Shown here piece after piece: positions 30,863 through 42,487 of a stretch of 46,016 nucleotides of DNA. The stretch lies in the NCBI GenBank assembly GCA_003008705.1, contig PDUO01000128.1:8754-54769 (forward strand), in the 5' to 3' direction. Every line of letters begins with the position of its first letter. Within the stretch, counting starts at the first letter, position 1. The DNA comes from Pezicula radicicola. Taxonomy: Eukaryota; Ascomycota; Leotiomycetes; Helotiales; Dermateaceae. Both the position numbers and the translations under genes were made by a program. The notes under the pieces were generated by a model. The model had not been told where the DNA came from. It made no database searches and saw only the letters and a program-made list of their open reading frames with translations.

Positions 30863-33800
30863 ATGGCTCGCACACTCTTTCCCTACCTTCTCTTCTGCAC
30901 ACTCATTGGCTTTTCATTCTATGCTCCTCCCTATAGTCACTCTTTCAAAAATACTGAAAAAGTATCCTCTCGCCACCACGAACTTCACTCTTCACCAGCA
31001 AGTCCTCCATATTGTACCAAGAGATGCGTATAGCTGCGACGAGAGCAATCCTTATAGCAACGGAGCATATTGTGGAAAGGTTGGCTACTGTGGCTACGGT
31101 CTAACCTACTGTGGGACAAACGACATATCCCCAAATGATGTATATTGGAGCCATCGTGATGCGAAGGCGGAATGTAGCTAGTATACTAAAACTCCGGGCA
31201 CGACTTGTCCTTTGAATGTTTATTACAGCCAGGATGGATTTTATGGAACGACAGATGATTTCTGTGGAGATGGCTATCAAAACGGTTGCTAGCAACCAGC
31301 ATCTGGAGCCTCAGGTGGCGATGTACAGAAACGGGTCATCGGATACTACGAGTTGTGGTTAATTGGAAAACAGTGTATGGGCATGAACATACAGCAAATA
31401 CCCGTCGAGTCCCTGACACATCTCAACTATGCTTTTACATACATTTCTCCAGATACATTTGAGATTAGGTCTATGCCCGACACAAATGCGTCTACATTCT
31501 CCGACTTCACCGAGTTGAAAAAACGTAACAATGCCCTTGTTGCAGGTGGCTCCATCGGCGGTTGGACTTTCAGCGACAACGGAACCGACATCCAGCCAGT
31601 ATTTGGAGACATCGTCTCCTCCCCGGTAAATCGAAAGTCTTTCATCGATAACCTCATTTCCTTCATGCGCCACTGTGGTTTCGACTTAGTCGATATTGAT
31701 TGGGAATACCGAGGAGCGCTAGACCGGCAACCAAGCCAAGCCAACCCTAAAGATGATGGGAAGAATTACCTCCTGCTAATGCAAGAGATGAAAGAAGCCT
31801 TCAATGCACAGCCAACTAAGTACCAAATATCGTTTACGGCACAAACCTCATATTAGTAAGTTCTAATCCCATATCTGCTCTCGCGGCAGTCACTTGCAAC
31901 TGACGTCCTATCCAAGGCATCTGCGATGGTTCGATATTAAGGGAATGGCGGCCGCCGTGGACTACGTCAACATCATGACCCACGACCTACACGGAGTCTG
32001 GGATGCCAATGATCCAATTGGTAGCCAAGTCTTGGCCCATACTAACTTGACCGAGATTGGCCAGGCGCTTGACTTGCTCTAGAGAAACGATGTTAATCCT
32101 GCTAAAGTCAATATGGGACTTGGGTTCTACTCACATACTTTCCAGCTGACTGACAAATCCTTCACTACACCTGGATGCCTCTCAAAGGCGGTGCATTGCC
32201 AGGAGCTTGCACCAAGAACTCCCAGGACATTATCCTATAGCGAAATCACGGATGTCCTTGCATCACACGATATTACCTCCACATATGACAAAGTAGCCGG
32301 AGTGAAATACTTCTCATGGAATGAGAACCAGTGGGCTTCATATAATGACCAACAGACTTTCCAGCAGAAGATAGCGTTTACAAATACACAAGGCTTGGGA
32401 GGCTTGCTTATCTGGTCCATCGATCAAGATACAGTGAACCTTGACGCTCTAAAAGGAGTTCTCTACCCTCAAACTGTCAAAGCAGTTAATGATGTGGGCA
32501 ACGACGTCGCTTATTGGCAAAACAAGCAGCCGGGAGCTTGCGGTACAACTGAGTGTGGCGGATCTTGCGAGCCTGGAACAATACACATCACAGATGTAAC
32601 CTGTCCATCTGGTGGTAAAAAACCTCAAAAGCTCTGCTGTCCTATTGCTTCGGCGCCTGATCCCAAAACATGCTCTGGGAGAGGAAACCCGCGGTATTGC
32701 AATGGACAATGTCACGGCGGAGAAGTGGCATTAGCATCTAGTAAAGACGGCGAGAATGGACATTGTACGCCAACATATTTCCATACTATTCCTCCCTTTT
32801 TTGGGAGTCGAACAAGGAGCCGAGAGCCGTAAAGAAACCAGAAGTGCTAGGGATTCTTCTTAGACCATTGTTTACGGCTCCCGGCTCTCTGATCAGCTCT
32901 CTTTTCTTTTCTTTATCAAATAGTGGTGCTAACTTGTTGAAGGTTATGATGGCCGGCAATTTTATTGCTATTTCCTGAGGCCAGTGGTGGTCAAGGTATT
33001 AACTGCGGGTGGAAAGACAAGTGCTCTTCTGATCAAACCTTGATGGCGTTCGCCGGTACGTTCTTGGAAGACATCATACCCGCCGCGCAATTTGCTGGAT
33101 TGGTAGGCGATGCACTCGCAGATGCACTGCAAGGCCTCGATATCGATAACGAAAAGCAGTACTATTGTTCTAGTAAGGAGGCGCCTCTCTGGAAAGATTA
33201 TTACTGGGCGGGTACTACTGGAAAAGGTTTCGATTCCTGCGATAATGACCACTGTGCTACCGGCATCGAAGTCGAGCTTACAACCAGCTACTTCGGACAA
33301 GGCCAAAGTTGTACGCCAAAGCTCGACAGCCAAAGAGCGTTCTGCTGCACGCCATCAAGCGGTAAAAGCTTGTTCTTGCCAGTACCTCTGGAGGACTTGT
33401 TCCCTAATCCTCCACCACTAGATATTGCTAAACCAATCTTCAATCTCGATGTAGATGATACGTGGGGCACAGGGCATGAAGAAGGTAAAGATGACCCGAA
33501 CGATGCTTCGTTTGGTTTCGTTGTCATCACAGCCCCTGCGGAGGTGCAAGTCAGCCTGGACAAGAGAGATGGGTCTCCATGGGAGCTTTTCGACTTCTTT
33601 GACTCTGAGAGCAGAGGAGAGCATACAATTCGGATGATATGTACCGACTCGTCAGCCGACAGCCGATGCAATGACATCTCTCTTAGGGATGGGGCACCTG
33701 GTACAATTCTTCAAATGCCTCGGGGACAAGGCTGTGGTCTAGGTGTATATGCTGTGACAAAGACGCTAGGACTTTCGAAGAACCAATCCCTCCCACACCA

Positions 33801-36492
33801 CCTTGCGAAGCGCAACCTCAATGCTCGAGTGCTTGATCTTACTTTCGATTATGATTTCGCTCGTATACCTCGTGCCTATGGAGACAGCCAAATGCGAATC
33901 GACTTCAGCAACGAGGAAGGTTATTAGGACTCGGTAGTCGATCTACCTGGCCAGAAAAAGATGAAGCGTAAAGACATAGATGAGTTTCGCCGTGACCGAA
34001 AACGCTGGCTCGAGGATGAGTGGCATGATGCATATCACAACGGAGCTCTTTCGACCGACGAGCTGCACAAGCGGTGGTTTGGTAGCGATGTTCTCTCGTG
34101 GCTTGTAAACCTCGTTGGTGTAGGCCAAGCTGAGGTTACCGAGGAGTTGAACCACGAGGTTAATAAAACTCTAGAGGTGATATTGATTGAACAACAGATT
34201 ACATGTCCCGTGAGAGCAGCAACAGCGTCCGCAAGCGTCAAGGCGACACTCAACGCCCATTTGCATGTCGAATCATCCTTTGGTCTCACAATAATTGCCC
34301 CTTTGGCATTCCCTCCAGACCTCAGCAAGTCATACCTCTATTTCAAGAACAAAGGCTCCGTCACCACCGATTTCGACTTGACAGCGGTTGCTTTAATCTC
34401 CTATAGTTCTAGGGATATCAAGATGATCGGTCTGGACAACTTCCCTGGTGCAACATTCCGCGTACCTGGTATAGTCACAGTCGGACCCAACATTGCGGTG
34501 TATGTCTCCGCTAACGCTGCCGTTACCCTGGCTGGAAATGTGCAAGCTCAAGTTACGGTTGTATCGTGGGAGGTACAGCAGGTATATCCTCAAACTGCTC
34601 AGTACCCCGCCGATGACCTCAAAGACCCTTCGCATGACGGCACGCAAATCATCAACAAACCCAGCTTCGAAGCCTCAGTGACAGCTACAGGAGAAGCGAC
34701 TCTTCACATCAAACCTATAGTCACCTTTGGCATTGTGTTCGACGATCGTTGGAACGTGTCTCGTTGTAGTGTTGATCTTGTTCTTGATGGATATATAATC
34801 TTCCATGCAAAAGCATCGCTTTTGACAAATTCGGATAATTCGTGTCCTTTTACGTATGGTATTAATGCTGGTTCCAATCTTTATGCTCAGCTCAACTCGA
34901 CTCCCTTGCTCAATTAGGGTGGCGGACAACAAATACCCATAGCAAGCATTCCCCGAAAGCAGCTTACTCCTGAGACATATGTGTCCTACAGCCGAAACCT
35001 CAAGTCGGATGGCCAGAAGCGTCGATGTTGGATATGTACCCCTCAATATTTCGGCGTTGCTGAGTGCATGGCAACTGCCAAGTCTTACAGATATTGATCC
35101 AACGATTAGCACACAGTATATTCCAGACTTGATCGGAAAGCGAGATATCTTTTCCCTCGGACTCCTCATCACAATTCCCACCGGGTTTCTGAATTGCGCT
35201 GATAGTAACGACGATGTCGGAGGATATCCGGTTTGCAATTCGGTGAGCACGTACTTCAAAAAGCGTGACGATGGCAGCGACAGCAAAGGAATCGAGGAGA
35301 TGGCATGCTCGTGATATCCTGAACCAGAGGATGAGTTGTGCACCGACTTTTTCGTTTCCAAACGAGCCCGGTCAACCAAGAAAATGATGCTGTCCTGGTA
35401 TAGAACCTTCAATTTTGCCTACTATCCAGCGTGCCCAGCCAATGATCTCGATTCCTTATCAAGTATCCAAAAGGTACGAGAGCCACTCACTGACTAGTTC
35501 AAGCATCAGCTAGCATGCCCAGTGGTGCATGACATCCCAGGCTAATGGAGCTGCTTGCTCGCCCACGATTTCAAAATACACCAAAGACGCAGGCAAGAAC
35601 ACAGTCAGTGGTATTGACATTGTAGATTTGTCACAGATCATATATTCGAGATCCACCTTATCTCCGATTTCCTGGAATGGTTGTGCAACACAAACAGGAA
35701 AATGACATACCTGGACGGTGGTGCAATTCCATTTCCCGCAGGCTGGGGGCAGCCCGACGCAACTTAGTAAGAGCGTATACCAATTTGTTCTCGCAAATGA
35801 TCTTCTAACCACTTTCAAGCGCGCTTCTGTATTCGACGGTGCTGATGGGGGTTATGACTTCGACAATGATGGAACAAATTTCGTTACAAGCACGAGTACA
35901 GTAGTAGGAGGTACCGCATCCAATACCGCGCCGTTACTTGCGCTCTTGAAGCAGGATGTGAATGGTGTCAAGAAGCAATGGATGCTAGTAAACAGTGTCC
36001 CTCCCAGAGGCCTCAACGAGCGTGACTCGGCGAAGAATGCTCAACTGGTAAGCAATCTCAATCCGCGTTCGGTACACGTACACTGACGAGAGCGACTTGG
36101 AGAGTGCAAGCGTGTTTTCCTACCTTAACACCGCGAAAATCACGACTAGGTGGACACAACCATCCCAGGGTATTGAGAAGATCGCCAATGATTTTGACCA
36201 AAGCTTCTGGACTTCGAATACTGCTGCCATGGCCCCGGGGACTCCGCTGGTACGGCCACAGGCGCCAGGAGATGTCACCCATTGGGGGTTGTATACCATG
36301 TAGTACTATTAGATCGATAACCACCTGTCAAGAATTGACCAGAGAGCAGCCGCGTAGATCGGCCAAGTTCAACAAGGTCTCCAAGGCTACACACAGGGTT
36401 CTAGAAACGTTGCGAGGAACTTTATCGCAACTTCCACGCAGAGTAGGTATATGATGTGGAGATCCAATGGATTCGGACAGTCGGGTGTATAA
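30863..36492 (+). pseudogene. long subgroup-C GH18 chitinase (killer-toxin alpha/beta-like), inactivated
   Basis: Signal-peptide-like start at 30863 (MARTLFPYLLFCTLIGFSF), then a frameshift. Two chitin-binding type 1 (hevein-like) modules follow (about 31030-31180 and 31190-31290) with several Cys now Tyr (NPYSNGAYCGKVGYCGYG). The GH18 barrel spans about 31330-32480: SIGGW is present and the catalytic DxxDxDxE reads DLVDIDWE at 31683-31706. After the barrel come Cys-rich blocks (32520-32760 and 32985-33350) and a 318-codon stretch (33961-34917). Degraded C-terminal parts run to a stop at 36490. This is the layout of secreted subgroup-C chitinases, which resemble the Kluyveromyces killer toxin alpha/beta precursor and act on chitin. 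TAG codons at 31854 and 32080, others in the chitin-binding part and near 36300-36355, and several frame changes disable it. Confidence 0.8.
32817..32887. repeat. 17-bp inverted repeat (hairpin) inside the chitinase pseudogene
   Basis: Arms 32817-32833 and 32871-32887 match as inverted repeats at 16 of 17 bases around a 37-base loop. They lie in a roughly 190-bp stretch (about 32770-32965) where the chitinase coding similarity is interrupted, then resumes with GGQGINCGWKDKC. It may be a small inserted element or a scar. Confidence 0.6.
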
Positions 36493-37387
36493 TTTCTGAC
36501 GGAGAAGAGAATTCATGCGTATAGTACCCCAATACTGCGAGTGATTAATTGAAAACGTGTACAATAAAGAAAACACCAAAAATTATAGGTTCCACATATG
36601 ATAACACTAAAGCGTTGTCTTAAGCTCTGCTCCATGCCCACTTGTTGCATCTATGAACGGTAGGCAGGAAAAGTCTCCTTCCGTAGATAAATTGATACAG
36701 TCGGAACACTCGGAGTATGCTTTGGATGTAGGCCTTGCGGTGGACCCAGACAGCCAGACTTGCAGTCCTCAAGTCCTCAGCGGCCGAAAGGTCCCCCCAA
36801 GAATACAGACCTCGATTCCCAACTTTGCTCGTGAATTTTCCAGATTCGCTGGTACATTGAAGCATCTATGCTTAGATGTTCTGGTGATGCTGAGAATATT
36901 GATGTTTGTAGAGAGTGGTATTTTCCAAGGCAAGGCACGGTGCCATTCTGCATCGCTCCGCAGACACTAGAGAGCGTCCACTCTTGAGTCCGAAAGCAAC
37001 GAGTTTTTGATACAGGTGGCCGACATTTGCGTCCTCTGTCATCTGTGTTTTCTGGATTGTATCTCTCCGAGATCCTCCTTGTGGAAGTATAGCTTTCCAC
37101 TCTATGTCCGTCTTTCATTCCTGCAGGCTCTCTATAAAGCCAGCCTTAATCACTACCCTACCATCCAAGCACAGTTCGCAGATCATCGATGTGGGCGGTA
37201 TAAAAGGATTCGTGTTGGTAATGTTTGAATCCGAGTTGCTGCCCGGCCAAGTACGGCACCATGCGATGCATCGGGCGCTTATTTGACCTCGATTCATGAT
37301 CGTTCACGACTCGACTCACTCTCAACTTCACTTCTCAAAGTATACGCCACGTTACTACTGAGACCTTCATCAAGTGCCTCTATCAAT
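36493..37387. other. Intergenic
   Basis: Several frames of 60-113 codons on both strands overlap each other (for example 36653-36970 plus and 36777-37118 minus) without a domain or signal peptide. Near 37260-37385 lies the probable promoter of the following membrane ORF. Nothing else seen. Confidence 0.35.
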
Positions 37388-37927
37388 ATGGATGCAAGTA
37401 GCTCGGGAGCTTTGCCGTTCATTGCTTCCCTTTTCTTGGGCTATTTGGTGATTGTATCCAATGTCAAATTCGAAATTGTTTTCACCTATGCAATTCTTCT
37501 ACTGGCGATCTTGGGTTCCTCGCTTCGAACTGAAGATGTGTCCTGGGTGTCGGCAATCTTGACTAGCCTAATACTCATCGATCTTGCACTATCAATCGCT
37601 CTATCCACAACCTATGCTCGCAACCTCTTTACTCACAATACAGAGCCGGAAAAGGCCAAATTTGGGACGGATATGAAGGAGAGGGTAAGGTGTTGGGCGC
37701 GGAACTCAATGCTCCTCCTCCTTCCGATCTTTGCGGCCGCGTTGATGCACTACCCTTCATCTTGGAGATTCCCCCTCCTCTGTATACTCTTCCTTTCCGA
37801 CTTTGCGTTATGCATCGCACTGTCGCCAGCACAAGTCTACCTCTTCGGACTGAAAGAAAGAAACACAAGGATCAAGTCTCTGGAGATCATATACACCCCT
37901 CGAAAGACTTCATTTACGCTGAGTTAG
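37388..37927 (+). CDS. four-helix membrane protein, 179 aa (or N-terminal part of the next gene)
   Basis: Open frame with a start at ATG 37388 (MDASSSGALPF). An earlier in-frame ATG at 37283 would add 35 residues. About four or five hydrophobic segments are visible: ALPFIASLFLGYLVIVS, FTYAILLLAILG, ILTSLILIDLALSIAL, SMLLLLPIFAAALM and LLCILFLSDFALCIAL. They are separated by a charged loop (NTEPEKAKFGTDMKERVR). No family recognised. The frame ends only about 60 bp before hydrolase-type sequence of the next pseudogene. The neighbouring frame across this gap continues toward it (DFIYAELAAPEATPPS), so the two may once have been one gene, now split by a frameshift. Intact by itself but of uncertain status. 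Confidence 0.45.
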   Translation: MDASSSGALPFIASLFLGYLVIVSNVKFEIVFTYAILLLAILGSSLRTEDVSWVSAILTSLILIDLALSIALSTTYARNLFTHNTEPEKAKFGTDMKERVRCWARNSMLLLLPIFAAALMHYPSSWRFPLLCILFLSDFALCIALSPAQVYLFGLKERNTRIKSLEIIYTPRKTSFTLS

Positions 37928-37984
37928 CAGCCCCAGAAGCCACTCCTCCGAGTAGAGCCTAATATTATAACGTTATACCTCTAG

Positions 37985-40900
37985 TATTATTGCTGTCCAT
38001 GGAATCGGCTCAGTGCCTGATAGAGCTTGGGAATACGAAAGTGAGGCAGCCAAACGGGAGCGTAAGCAGACGAATGGCGATTCACCCGCGGGCCCAACAG
38101 GAGAACGACCTTCCACAACCAATCCCATGTGGCTAAGAGACTTTTTACCCAAGGACTGTCCAAATGTGCGGATTATGACCTTTACTCACAACACTCGCTG
38201 GGAGTCCTTTTCTCTCCGTCAAAGCTTGGAAGCTCACGCCGACCGCCTTCTCTAAATGTTGAACATTGAACGTAAAACCGAAGAGCTAAGAAGCGCAAAG
38301 AAAAGCATAGCTGCCTCTACTGAAACACAAACTGACACTTTGCTCTGCTGTAGGGAAAAATTCGCCTGATAATTTTCATCGGTTACAGCTTTGGAGGCAT
38401 CATAGTCAAGCAGGTAAGCCTCCTGTTTACAACCCCAAGGTCAAACCCAGGCGGGGAAATTGACAATGGTATAGGCTATGAATCTGGCAGCTGAATTAAA
38501 TCGGCTGCCTGCTGATGCTCATCGTAAGATTACCCATGAGGCATCACGCGGCTTTATCTTCTTGGGTACTCCACATCAAGGCTCCAACTTAACTGTGGCC
38601 GAAAAGATTTCGGCTCTTTTCAGCTATTGGGGTGGTTCGAGCACCAAGTTACTTGAAATTATTGATAGGGGATCAGTTATCAATAAATCACTGCATAATC
38701 TATTCTTAAAATCATCCGGTGGTAATAATACGGATATTGTGAGCTTTTACGAGACTGAACCTGAAGTCGTGGTAGGATTCCCCGTTATGACCGTAAGTCA
38801 ATTGTTAACAAACTATTGATATAAGCCTTTCGAAGCTGATAATCCCTGTCCCTCTAGGCTGTAGACGAGGACTCAGCGAAGATAAAAGGGCGGCCGGCGT
38901 ATGCACTGCTAAAAGAGTATCGTAACATCCATAAGTTCGAATCGAGGAAAGACGACGGTTATCGATTAGTCCTCAAGCAGACTGAGCGCATGGTAGGTAA
39001 GGGAGCCTGGCATTCATGCTTTCAACCCACCCCCGCTCCCCAATTGAAGACAGGATGGTGGCTGAAACGTATTGATTTGAATAGAAAAACTTAAAAAGAA
39101 GGCTCTAGACGAGAGCGGACGGAATGGCACAGGTTAGAAGACTCTCAATATGCCCTACCTTAGATGTCTCCTAAAGTAGTCAACTAAGAGATCGCTAACT
39201 CCAATCCAGCCCTAAGTCCGAGTCAAGCCGTGAAAAAATATCTCTAGAGCATTGCACTTCCATCGACCTTTATTCCCGAAATAAGTGCTCCACAACGCCA
39301 AGCTACGGTTTCTAGGATTCCCGAGATACACTCGTCTCTGGATTGGTTCTTCGATAGCCTGGAATTCAGTGCCTGGATCTCTGGAGAGTCATCCTCATTT
39401 CTGTGGTGCTCTGGCATACCAAAGTCAGGGAAGACAGTGTTGTCGTGTTATCTAGAGAAGTACCTGAAAGATAGCCAGGGGCGCCCACGAGATATCATTA
39501 CGATTTACTGTGCTTCAGTTAGAGAACGTAGGGAATCGATTGTAGAGCGTATTCTTGCCTACATTGCAAGCCAACTCCTACACTGTGATCCTAATCAATT
39601 AACGAATGCTTCTCAAAACCATCCGCGACAAAGATGGGTCCTGGAACACGTACCTCTTTCCCTAGAGAGAAACTTTCTAAGAAACTTGTGGGGATTGATC
39701 AGGGATTCGATAGAAGCAAGTTCTAAGTGCGAGATTGATTTGATTGTTGATAGTGTCAATGAGATCGGACCTGAGCCGGCGAGAGAAGCTTTTCTCAATG
39801 GTATAGTCGATCTCTTCAACTGGGCAAAATTGGTAGAACACATCACGATAAAGATTTTCGTCACCTCACTTCCGTTTGAGGACGTTCGGAAGGTTTTCAA
39901 AGACTTACCGAGCATAGAGAAAGACAAAGAACGACAAGGTTTTACTCCTCCAAGCTGATTTACCTCATTAAATTTCAGTTAACATCGCCGCAGCATGCCT
40001 GAGGACGCTCCACTTCAAGGAATATAATGCCCGTTAGGATCGTGTTTTGACAACCGAGGAAAATACTGGCGATTGGATCTTATCTCACCCTACATTTAAA
40101 ACTTGGGATAAGAGTAGGGATTCCGACCTGTTATGGTTACACCGAAAACCTGGAAGTGGAAAGTCCACGTTGGCAAAGCGAGTCGTTGATTCGAAGACAA
40201 TTGAGTCGACGTAGTCTACGCAGAAGGGTCACAACGCATCTCATTCAAATCCCGACAAAACGACGACACTTGAAGAAGTAGGTACAGAATATATCGACCG
40301 TTTAGCCACCGACCACGATATCATCGTTGCTGCTTTCTTCTACAGCTTTAGGGGCGGAAAGACGGAGATAAGCCATACTCTGATGCTCCGATCGCTGTTG
40401 TTTCAAATTCTCCAAGGAAACAGCAAGCTCTTCCCTTCATTTCAGTCGACATATAGAGAATTGTCGACGGCTGAGGGTGGTCCAGAATGGCATTACGAAG
40501 TCCTGAAACCTTTGTTTATATCGCTTCGCAATGCCCAAGCTCGACTCAAAATCTACATCGTTGGAGACGCTATGGACGAATCCGGAAATACTCGAATTCC
40601 TCTCCGAGCTTTGCTCATCGCAGGGTCCCTGCATATTCAAAGGCTTAATTGCTAGCAGACCTCACGATGATATTCGGAGATCATTCTTCAACAAGAAAAT
40701 CGTCAAGACATCGAAACTGTTGTTACCAAAGGCCTAGAGAAGCTCTCGGAGAATAATGACATTCTTCAAGAAATGCTGAATAGAGCGCGTGTTTACTTAA
40801 TCAAATATTGCAATGGTATATTTCTCTAGGTATCTATGGTTTTGAGAGAGTTGGACGAACTAGTTCGCACTAGGCTCAGTGGCGACGACATCAAAGAGGT

Positions 40901-42024
40901 ACTCGAGAGACTTCCATCCGACCTTGTAGAATTGTACAAACGCATTGTCAAAAGGGTAAAGGAAAAACTCAACAAAGGCTAAATACGTGAAGGTAAAAAA
41001 ATGCTAGCTTGGGCAGCTTTTGCAGAGCGACCTATGAAGAAGGATGAGTTTGGAGACGCTGTTATAATACCATCGGATCCGGAACCATTCCCTCCCTTAG
41101 ATGCTTCCATTTCAAAATTACGGATATCTCATTTCGAGCGTCGAATTGCTCATAATTGCGGTGGATTGTTAGAGGTAATGAACACACTGCGACCATACCT
41201 TCTCACAGAAAGTTAACTATCAACTAGATTCGTCCTGGGAATATTGTTCAACTTCTACATCAGACGACGAGAGATTTCATCCTCGACAAGTCGCTCGCCG
41301 AGCCCTTTGATATTGACGAGTCGCGAGGAGACGTGGAAATTGTAGTCGGGAGGAGACCGTGAGAGAAACGACATACACGAGACGCATGACTTTATTAAAG
41401 AATTGTCCGATCGACCATTACTCGACTATACCCTCGCTTGTCTTCTAAAACACTTAGATCACTTGAGAAAAAACCATTATGTACCGAAGATTGTTAACAA
41501 CAAGCTGACGAGACTTATCGAGACCTTGCAGCAGAGTCCGCAATCTCAGGTTTATGATCTCTTGGAGCGATGGTGCGATATGGACCTCGGTAATCCCATA
41601 GGACTTGAAATAGATGTGGTACGTGCGAAATGCGATGCTAGTCACCGCTGCAAGAGAAGGACACCCAAGCGTCGTGATATCGTTACTTAGAGCACACGCT
41701 GAAATTAACGGCTTGTCAAGCGGCCGTTCTCCCTTAGGAGAGGCAGCATCTAAGGGCCATGAGGCGGTCATACGGCTCCTGCTCGAGAAGGGGGCCGTGG
41801 TCGATGCGAAGGATAAATACGGAAAGATAGCGCTGTACCGGGCGGCTGAGAGTGGACATGAGACTGTGGTAGAGAGGCTCCTAGCTGCGGGCGCCGACGT
41901 TAACGCTACTGCTGGTACTGGTGGTCGGACGGTGCTACAGGCGGCTGCAGGGGGTGGGTACCTCGAGGTTGTGGAGAGGCTGAAAGAAGCAGAAGCAAGG
42001 AGTTGTGACGCTACTCCGTACTGA
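37985..42024 (+). pseudogene. STAND/NLR-type gene: alpha/beta hydrolase (SERAC1-like) - P-loop - P-loop - ankyrin, inactivated
   Basis: Hydrolase: IAVHGIGSVPDRAW, MWLRDFLPKDCPNVRIMTF, then the nucleophile motif GYSFGGIIVKQ (about 38380-38413) and FIFLGTPHQGS after a 61-nt intron (38414-38474). A second intron is 38793-38857. First P-loop: GIPKSGKT at 39413-39436, in a NACHT-like domain preceded by LDWFFDSLEFSAWISGESS. Second P-loop: RKPGSGKST at about 40143-40169, followed by a Walker-B-like IYIVGDAMDES, RPHDDIR and VQLLHQTTRDFILDKS. Ankyrin repeats fill 41614-42024 (HEAVIRLLLEKGAVVDAKDK; HETVVERLLAAGADVNATAG). Such proteins are fungal NLR-like sensors in self/non-self recognition and cell death. 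Stops at about 38254, 40036, 40738, 40828 and 40981 and a frame change before the ankyrin part disable it. Many stops fit Trp or Gln to stop by RIP. Confidence 0.7.
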
Positions 42025-42470
42025 AATCAAAGATTCCGTGAATCTTACACCTCCACCCCACTAGCCGCCAGCAGGTACATCTGCATCTTATATTTAATAT
42101 TTCTGTTTCGTTTTGACTCTAGGAGAGAGTATAATGTATGATGTTATTATACTTACTTTTACGTATTTTAACGCTTTTCATTAGATTGTTAACCACTTCT
42201 TGCTTGATAATCGCCTCTAATAACGAAGATTATTAAAAGAATCTTTGAAGTTAAGAACCACCTAATTTTATAATACCTTCTACTAAGCGCTTAACCAGTT
42301 TTCTCGGCTATTAGAAATTGTTAATATGCCTTTCTCTATGCAGGGGTACCGTAAGAGCGGACGTGGGCAGTGGATTATTATCGAGAGAAAGAAAGAGATC
42401 AAAAGCAAGAAGGAGGTAGGGAGGCGTCCAACATTAGACTCGAGGGTTGTGAACTAGAGGCTAGGTAGGT
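42025..42470. other. AT-rich spacer after the ankyrin pseudogene
   Basis: TA-rich at 42085-42330. No gene or clear repeat seen. Confidence 0.4.
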
Positions 42471-42487
42471 ATAGAGGGCCGTGGCAG

